This document shows, piece after piece, positions 59,693-64,000 of a stretch of 64,000 nt of DNA. The stretch spans positions 42,547 to 106,546 of the forward strand of contig JALVYB010000060.1 of the NCBI GenBank assembly GCA_027038175.1. The letters are read 5' to 3'. The translations under genes were made by a program, and so were the position numbers. The notes below the pieces were generated by a model. The model searched no databases, was not told the origin of the DNA, and saw nothing but the letters and a program-made list of their open reading frames with translations. Source of the DNA: Caldifarciminota bacterium (GTDB lineage: Bacteria; Hydrothermota; Hydrothermia; UBA1063; CAJXJZ01). Each line of letters starts with the position of its first letter. The stretch's first letter is position 1.

Positions 59693-60811
59693 ATGAAAAA
59701 ATGGACAAAAGTGGCTGCAATACTCCTTGCAGCAACCACACTGATGGCTACAGAAAGCCGTGTAGGTACAATGGGAGGGGATATAAATCTGCTATTGAAT
59801 GATGAGCAAAATGTGTTCATTTACCCATCCAGTGTGATGGGGTTTGGGCAACTTGCCACACTGGAGTTTGGCACCCTGCCCTCTTGGGGTCTGGGTATGT
59901 ATCCAGCAGGGATGTTTATACTTGGCAACGATAGAATGAAAGTTGCCCTGCTGGGTAATAGACCGGTTTATACCAACAATCACCCCACTGCTCCTATGAC
60001 TTTAAACGGTTATGGCATGGTCCTTGGTATGGCTATGGGTAATCTCAATATAGGATTCCTTGTCAATCTTGCAATGAGACAGAACGTAAATACACCAGCA
60101 GCAAATACAACCTATACATACAATACTCTCTTCCTTGGCATAGCCCCTGGCTTCAGCTTCAGAACAGGGAACATGGGCTTAGATGCCTCTCTCACTTTTA
60201 ATATGCAAAACTGGAAAGATGAAGGATACACTGTGACCGTGGATACATTTAAATTTTCCGGCTCCCCATTTATAGGTGTGAACACAAGATTCTATACAGG
60301 AACAAGAAGGAAGAAAATTATTGGTGCATTTGCATTTAATTATTTCAAGGATGCATATGACCACAATGGAACAACCTTTAACAACGGGGCTAACATGAAT
60401 ATAAACGCAGAAATAGGGACATGTGTAAGACCCATGAGAGGAACTAAAATGGTAGGTGGATTAAACCTTCTTGTAAATAGCACAAGTACAAGCGATACAA
60501 GTGGTATGACAGCAATTAATGCAGGTTTTGTAGTTGGCGGCGAAACGATGGTAACTTCCAGATTTGGCTTTAGAGCAGGAATAAACAGAAATCTCTTCTC
60601 TTACAACAAAAACAAAAATGGTGCCATATCAAACTCAACCCTGCGTTTTGCAGATGACCCTCTGAACGTTACACTGGGTGGCTTTATGAAACTCAGAAAT
60701 GTGAGGATTGATGCGAGAATAGCACACGACCTTCTCTTTAACGGTCCATACTTTATTACCGGAACACCTTCCAGACTTGCCACAACAATCAGTGCAATCG
60801 TAAACTTTTAA
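59693..60811 (+). CDS. Outer-membrane beta-barrel (porin-like) protein
   Basis: 372 residues with a classic signal peptide (KKWTKVAAILLAATTLMA). The mature protein has no cysteine-rich or catalytic motif; it is Gly/Asn-rich with alternating strands (MLGMAMGNLNIGFLVNLAMRQ-like stretches, FRTGNMGLDASLTFNMQ) and ends in ATTISAIVNF, a C-terminal Phe typical of barrels assembled by BamA. The near-consensus promoter, strong ribosome site and own terminator suggest an abundant envelope protein. Confidence 0.7.
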   Translation: MKKWTKVAAILLAATTLMATESRVGTMGGDINLLLNDEQNVFIYPSSVMGFGQLATLEFGTLPSWGLGMYPAGMFILGNDRMKVALLGNRPVYTNNHPTAPMTLNGYGMVLGMAMGNLNIGFLVNLAMRQNVNTPAANTTYTYNTLFLGIAPGFSFRTGNMGLDASLTFNMQNWKDEGYTVTVDTFKFSGSPFIGVNTRFYTGTRRKKIIGAFAFNYFKDAYDHNGTTFNNGANMNINAEIGTCVRPMRGTKMVGGLNLLVNSTSTSDTSGMTAINAGFVVGGETMVTSRFGFRAGINRNLFSYNKNKNGAISNSTLRFADDPLNVTLGGFMKLRNVRIDARIAHDLLFNGPYFITGTPSRLATTISAIVNF

Positions 60812-60820
60812 TTAACTTAG

Positions 60821-60846
60821 CGGAAGGGGAGAGCCCCTTCCGTTTT
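60821..60846 (+). terminator. Rho-independent terminator after the porin-like gene
   Basis: CGGAAGGGG-AGAG-CCCCTTCCG, 9 bp, followed by TTTTC. It ends 4 bases before the next ATG, so the PIN gene needs read-through or a promoter not recognised here. Confidence 0.85.
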
Positions 60847-60849
60847 CAT

Positions 60850-61416
60850 ATGAAAGAAAAAATCGTTATAGACACATCAGTCTTTACCAACCCCGATACC
60901 AGGACAATCTTCGGTAAAACAACAAGAGAAGCATTCTGCAATTTTATAAAGGCTGTCGAAAGGCACCAGAACGAAGTTGAGGTGTACATGCCCCTTTCTA
61001 TTTTTAAAGAATTAAAACACTTTCTGGGTAACGAAGCATTGCCTCCATCTACCCAATTTCTCCTGAAATTAAAATCTCCCAGAAGATACGATGTACGAGT
61101 GCCTGGATTTCTCGTTTACGAACTCATTGAAGAACTGAGAGAGAGAATTAATAAAGGTCTAAGGGTTGCAGAAGATGCTGTGCAGGATGCAGAAATCGTG
61201 GGAAGAGAAAAGACAATCAATGCTCTAAGGAATAAGTATAGAGAAGCATTACGTGCGGGTGTAATAGACTCTAAAGAAGATGTGGACCTTTTGCTTTTGA
61301 GTCTTGAACTTGATGCTGCCATTGTCACTGCAGATACAGGAGTTAAAAAATGGGCTGAGAAACTTGGCATACGACTTATTGAACCTGTGGCGTTGAAAAG
61401 TCTCCTTGAAAGTTAG
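60850..61416 (+). CDS. RNA ligase partner PIN-domain protein (UPF0278/MJ0950 family)
   Basis: 188 residues. PIN-fold acidic residues in IVIDTSVFTNPDTR (Asp near 7), FKELKHFLG, DVDLLLLSLELDAAIVTADTGVKKWAEKLGI. The family is known as the RNA ligase partner because its gene occurs beside Pab1020-type RNA ligases, mainly in archaea and some thermophilic bacteria. Here the ligase is indeed adjacent but on the opposite strand, with a 4-base overlap of 3' ends. Probably an RNase that produces or trims ligase substrates; not proven. Confidence 0.9.
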   Translation: MKEKIVIDTSVFTNPDTRTIFGKTTREAFCNFIKAVERHQNEVEVYMPLSIFKELKHFLGNEALPPSTQFLLKLKSPRRYDVRVPGFLVYELIEELRERINKGLRVAEDAVQDAEIVGREKTINALRNKYREALRAGVIDSKEDVDLLLLSLELDAAIVTADTGVKKWAEKLGIRLIEPVALKSLLES

Positions 61417-62489
61417 TCATAGAGATGTTTCCCCATCAAAAAATCCCTCAGTTTTTCAGTTGAATCCATAAAAACCTTTAAAAAACTCAGAACGTATACT
61501 CCCTGTCTCTCAGTAACTTCAATTTCCTTTAACTTTACATGTCTGGCAACTTTGTGAAATACACGTAGAAATTCTTCTACATTTCTTCTGTTTGTGAAGG
61601 TAATTTCGTATCTTTTCGCTATGTATCCCTTTCCCTTATAGTATTGCAAAGCCTTTTTAATACCATTTATAAGGCTCTCTCCTAATACCCTTCCTTCATC
61701 ATCCATTCTCACACCAAGTTCCAAGGATGAAATCACATATCTCAATATTCTTGAGGTATAAAAATTACCCGGTAATTCTGCCATTAAAAAGGCATCCTCC
61801 ACTATATCCATAATGTTAATGAAAGGTGTTACATACTTCAGATATTTCCCTTTAAACTTGCTCGATTTCAGCACAATACCCTCTCTTCGTTTGGCATTAA
61901 GAGAAAGAACAACCTCTCTGAGTTTTTCATAATCAGGTTTATTACTGCTAAACCGTCCGAAAGTATTAACAGATGGAATTCCAAATTCTTCAAATATTCT
62001 ATACTTTTCTTCAGGTAAAAGGAGATTGCCATCCACGTCCATTATATCAAAAAACCTTATTTCTACATCTTTCTCAAGTTCATAGGTCGTGGGAGCATCC
62101 ATGTAAGGATTGTGCATGCCTACAAGTTCTCCCACAAGAACATAAAGGGGATACTTTTTGAAAAAAACCTGTAGAGTTTCATCATAAAACTGAAGTTTGT
62201 CTGTTGAAAAAGGGCAGACAATTCCTCCTCTTGTTAATGCGAACAATCTCCCATCCTGGTGAAAAACTCTCACATTGTAACCGTCAAACTTCTCTTCAAC
62301 AAAAAAACTTTCTTTGAAGTTTCTAAAAATACCTTCTTTTAGGGTGAGAATCCTTCCTATCTGAGGATAATGAGAAATTTTACGCCTTCCAATAAAAACA
62401 TCTCCCCTTTTTATTCCTTCACCATCATCTCTTGCTCTAAGGTAGGTTAAATCAAAGTAAGAGAGTTCTTCTAAGAGATTGTCTTTCAC
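61413..62489 (-). CDS. ATP-dependent RNA ligase (Pab1020/Rnl3 family)
   Basis: 358 residues; GTG start 3 bases after the TPR gene stop. Nucleotidyltransferase motif I is EEKFDGYNVRVF (Lys is the AMP acceptor), with later LVGELVGMHNPY (motif III), KRREGIVLKSS (motif IV) and KGKYLKYV (motif V). The C-terminal dimerisation/helical region of about 120 residues is typical of the archaeal circularising ligases. Joins 5'-phosphate and 3'-OH RNA ends, giving circular or repaired RNA. Rare in bacteria outside thermophiles. Confidence 0.92.
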   Translation of the reverse strand: MKDNLLEELSYFDLTYLRARDDGEGIKRGDVFIGRRKISHYPQIGRILTLKEGIFRNFKESFFVEEKFDGYNVRVFHQDGRLFALTRGGIVCPFSTDKLQFYDETLQVFFKKYPLYVLVGELVGMHNPYMDAPTTYELEKDVEIRFFDIMDVDGNLLLPEEKYRIFEEFGIPSVNTFGRFSSNKPDYEKLREVVLSLNAKRREGIVLKSSKFKGKYLKYVTPFINIMDIVEDAFLMAELPGNFYTSRILRYVISSLELGVRMDDEGRVLGESLINGIKKALQYYKGKGYIAKRYEITFTNRRNVEEFLRVFHKVARHVKLKEIEVTERQGVYVLSFLKVFMDSTEKLRDFLMGKHLYD

Positions 62490-62492
62490 ATT

Positions 62493-64000
62493 TTAAAGGT
62501 CAGCAAGTTCTTTCTTTATCTTTTCCTCTGTATACTTGTGACCTTTCTCGGAGTAGTATCTCAGTGCTTCCTCAAGATATTTTCTGGCGTTTTCTTTATC
62601 CCTCAAAGCCTTATATACAAGCCCAAGGCTATAGGCAAAGGATGCTCTTCTCTGCTCCAGTTCACTTTTAGCATAAGGATGATTTAATGCCTTATTCAGA
62701 TATATTTTTGCACTCCTTTGCTTGCCACATTTGGCAGCAAGTCGAGCAAGCGCAAGATAATAATACACGTAAGGTGAAGATTCCTTATTGGGATTAAACT
62801 GCTTTGTAAGCTCATATGCCTTTTTCAAAGTTTCATAGGCTTCCCTGTATTTTCCCTGGGATTCATAAAGGTCGGCAAGGGTATCATAGTAACTTGTCAT
62901 AAGCGATTCATCCTCAAGGTCATTCAAAATCTCTCTTGCCTTTTCGAGATACTCCATTGCTTTTTCAAAATTCTTATCCTCAATATTAATATCTGCGAAC
63001 CTGAGCAGAAGTGTTACATTATCATATGGGGAATCTATTTCCCTTGCTATTTCAAAGGCTTTCTCATAATACATAAGCGCCTGGTCCCTAAGGCCCAGCG
63101 TGGTATACAGACTACCAAGATTCCTGTAAACCAGAATAAGCTGGTGCTTTGCTCCTATCACCTGGTTTATTTTCATAGCCTGCTTGTAATATTCCATTGC
63201 CTTATCAAAATCATTCAAAGATACATAAAGCACACCCATGTTGAGCGCCATGGTCGCTATACCATCTTTAAAATTGATTTCCTCATAGATTTTCTTTGCT
63301 TTAAGATAGTATTCCATACCCTTCTCGTATTCATCCTGATTGGTATAGAGTATACCAAGGTTATTATAAACAGCAGCCATTCCCTTTTTGTCTCCCACTT
63401 CCTCACGCAGTTTTAAAGCTTTCTTAAGATGCTCCTCTGCTTCCTTTTCCCTTGCTGTATCCATGTATATTGTACCAAGTACGTTGTGGGCTGTAGCAAG
63501 CGAAGCCTTTTGAGATGTAGAAAGGTATTTTAAAACAGTAAGAAGTTTTCTTTCTGCCTCTTTCTGTCTACCCTGCTGCTTTAAAATCCACGCAATATCT
63601 ATGTCATAGACATACTTTTTCTCCATTGAAGGGGCATGTTCCTTTGCCTTTTCATACCATTTAAGGGCAGTGTTGTATTCTCCCATGTACATGTATACAT
63701 CCCCTATCTTCTCCTCTATCTCACTCCTCCGCTCCGGCCTGTACTCTATCGCCCGCTCATAACTCTCTATCGCTGCCTCATATTCCCCTACGTATAAGTA
63801 GGAATCCCCTATCTTCTCATATATCTCTCCCCTCTTCTCACTCGTAGCCTCTCCCTCTACTGCCCATAAGTAATACTTTATCGCTTCCCTGTGCGCATAT
63901 ACCTCCCTCGCCTTATCCCCCGCTAACTCCCCATACTCCACTATCTTCCGCCTGTCAAATCCTTCATGGTAATGATACGCTATCTCCTCCGCATGCTCCT
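62493..64000 (-). CDS. TPR-rich C-terminal part of a large AAA/TPR regulator (5' end outside the window)
   Basis: Frame is open to the window edge; the GTG at 63941 is internal, since in-frame codons upstream read EHAEEIAYHYHEGFDRRKI, the type of junction seen after an AAA/STAND ATPase in cyclase- or kinase-linked regulators. About 500 residues are visible, containing roughly ten TPR units (for example HNVLGTIYMDTAREKEAEEHLKKAL and YNNLGILYTNQDEYEKGMEYYLKA). Likely relative of the cyclase/AAA/TPR protein in this window. The first 300 bases use GAG, GCG and CGG codons far more than the rest. Followed after 3 bases by the RNA ligase gene. Confidence 0.8.
   Translation of the reverse strand, partial: EHAEEIAYHYHEGFDRRKIVEYGELAGDKAREVYAHREAIKYYLWAVEGEATSEKRGEIYEKIGDSYLYVGEYEAAIESYERAIEYRPERRSEIEEKIGDVYMYMGEYNTALKWYEKAKEHAPSMEKKYVYDIDIAWILKQQGRQKEAERKLLTVLKYLSTSQKASLATAHNVLGTIYMDTAREKEAEEHLKKALKLREEVGDKKGMAAVYNNLGILYTNQDEYEKGMEYYLKAKKIYEEINFKDGIATMALNMGVLYVSLNDFDKAMEYYKQAMKINQVIGAKHQLILVYRNLGSLYTTLGLRDQALMYYEKAFEIAREIDSPYDNVTLLLRFADINIEDKNFEKAMEYLEKAREILNDLEDESLMTSYYDTLADLYESQGKYREAYETLKKAYELTKQFNPNKESSPYVYYYLALARLAAKCGKQRSAKIYLNKALNHPYAKSELEQRRASFAYSLGLVYKALRDKENARKYLEEALRYYSEKGHKYTEEKIKKELADL

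Noticed and set aside
1..64000. CRISPR array, insertion sequence, prophage, toxin-antitoxin pair or tRNA gene
   Set aside because: I looked in every intergenic gap and saw no regularly spaced repeats, transposase or integrase motifs, terminal inverted repeats of an element, or cloverleaf; the lone PIN protein belongs to the RNA ligase partner family, not to a VapC pair.

Overview
The window looks like the chromosome of a thermophilic, probably anaerobic, Gram-negative (diderm) bacterium from a little-cultured lineage. The diderm call rests on many lipoproteins with lipoboxes, outer-membrane beta-barrels and two secreted proteins with type IX (Por) sorting domains. The lineage hint comes from a mix of type IX sorting tails (FCB-type bacteria) with archaeal-style functions: a V/A-type ATPase, a Thi4 thiazole synthase, a Pab1020-type RNA ligase with its PIN partner, and a citryl-CoA route. 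Candidate phyla such as Hydrothermae or WOR-3 would fit. This is an inference; no rRNA gene is present. Coding density is very high, many genes overlap by 1-22 bases, base composition is AT-rich, and I see no insertion sequence, prophage, CRISPR array or tRNA gene.

Layout. 1-2.6 kb: cofactor operon thiC (cut by the window edge), thi4, lipA. 2.6-9.9 kb: secreted proteins (PLD-like, a metal-site-less nucleotidase fold, a coiled-coil protein, a large subtilase with sorting tail). 9.9-15.9 kb: FG-GAP-like protein, CCA-type nucleotidyltransferase and a second sorted surface protein. 15.9-18.2 kb: O-antigen ligase-like polymerase, glycosyltransferase, YjbQ. 18.2-23 kb: nadA, then a three-gene citrate cleavage cassette (two citryl-CoA synthetase-like subunits, the large one with a fused ferredoxin domain, plus citryl-CoA lyase) and an HD hydrolase. 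23-26.5 kb: a regulator built like soluble adenylyl cyclase (two cyclase domains, AAA, TPR). 26.6-27 kb: tmRNA. 27-37.1 kb, minus strand: a long gene string V-ATPase H and I, TPR lipoprotein, POTRA-type outer-membrane protein, membrane pyrophosphatase, prs and an ABC exporter. 37.2-37.5 kb: RNase P RNA. 37.6-42.9 kb: a five-gene envelope operon with glycogen-binding (CBM48-like) modules. 42.9-47.3 kb: mgtE, feoA, feoB, EamA transporter. 47.3-53.9 kb, minus strand: a Ser/Thr kinase fused to a UvrD helicase, a clostripain lipoprotein, a radical SAM protein, a DUF123 nuclease and a Fur-box-controlled NifX/glycine-rich pair. 54-58.2 kb: MazG-like, M23 peptidase and a three-part peptidase/propeller/BamA-like protein. 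58.2-64 kb: Asp-box lipoprotein, porin-like protein, PIN protein, RNA ligase and a TPR regulator cut by the window edge.

Regulatory signals are readable. Several promoters match TTGACA-17-TATAAT closely. At least six first genes have a -10 box ending 6-7 bases before the ATG and no Shine-Dalgarno, which predicts leaderless mRNAs. Two Fur-type operators are visible, one of them a perfect 35-base palindrome. GC-rich hairpins with T-runs close most operons; no stretch longer than 300 bases lacks a gene once the two structured RNAs are counted.
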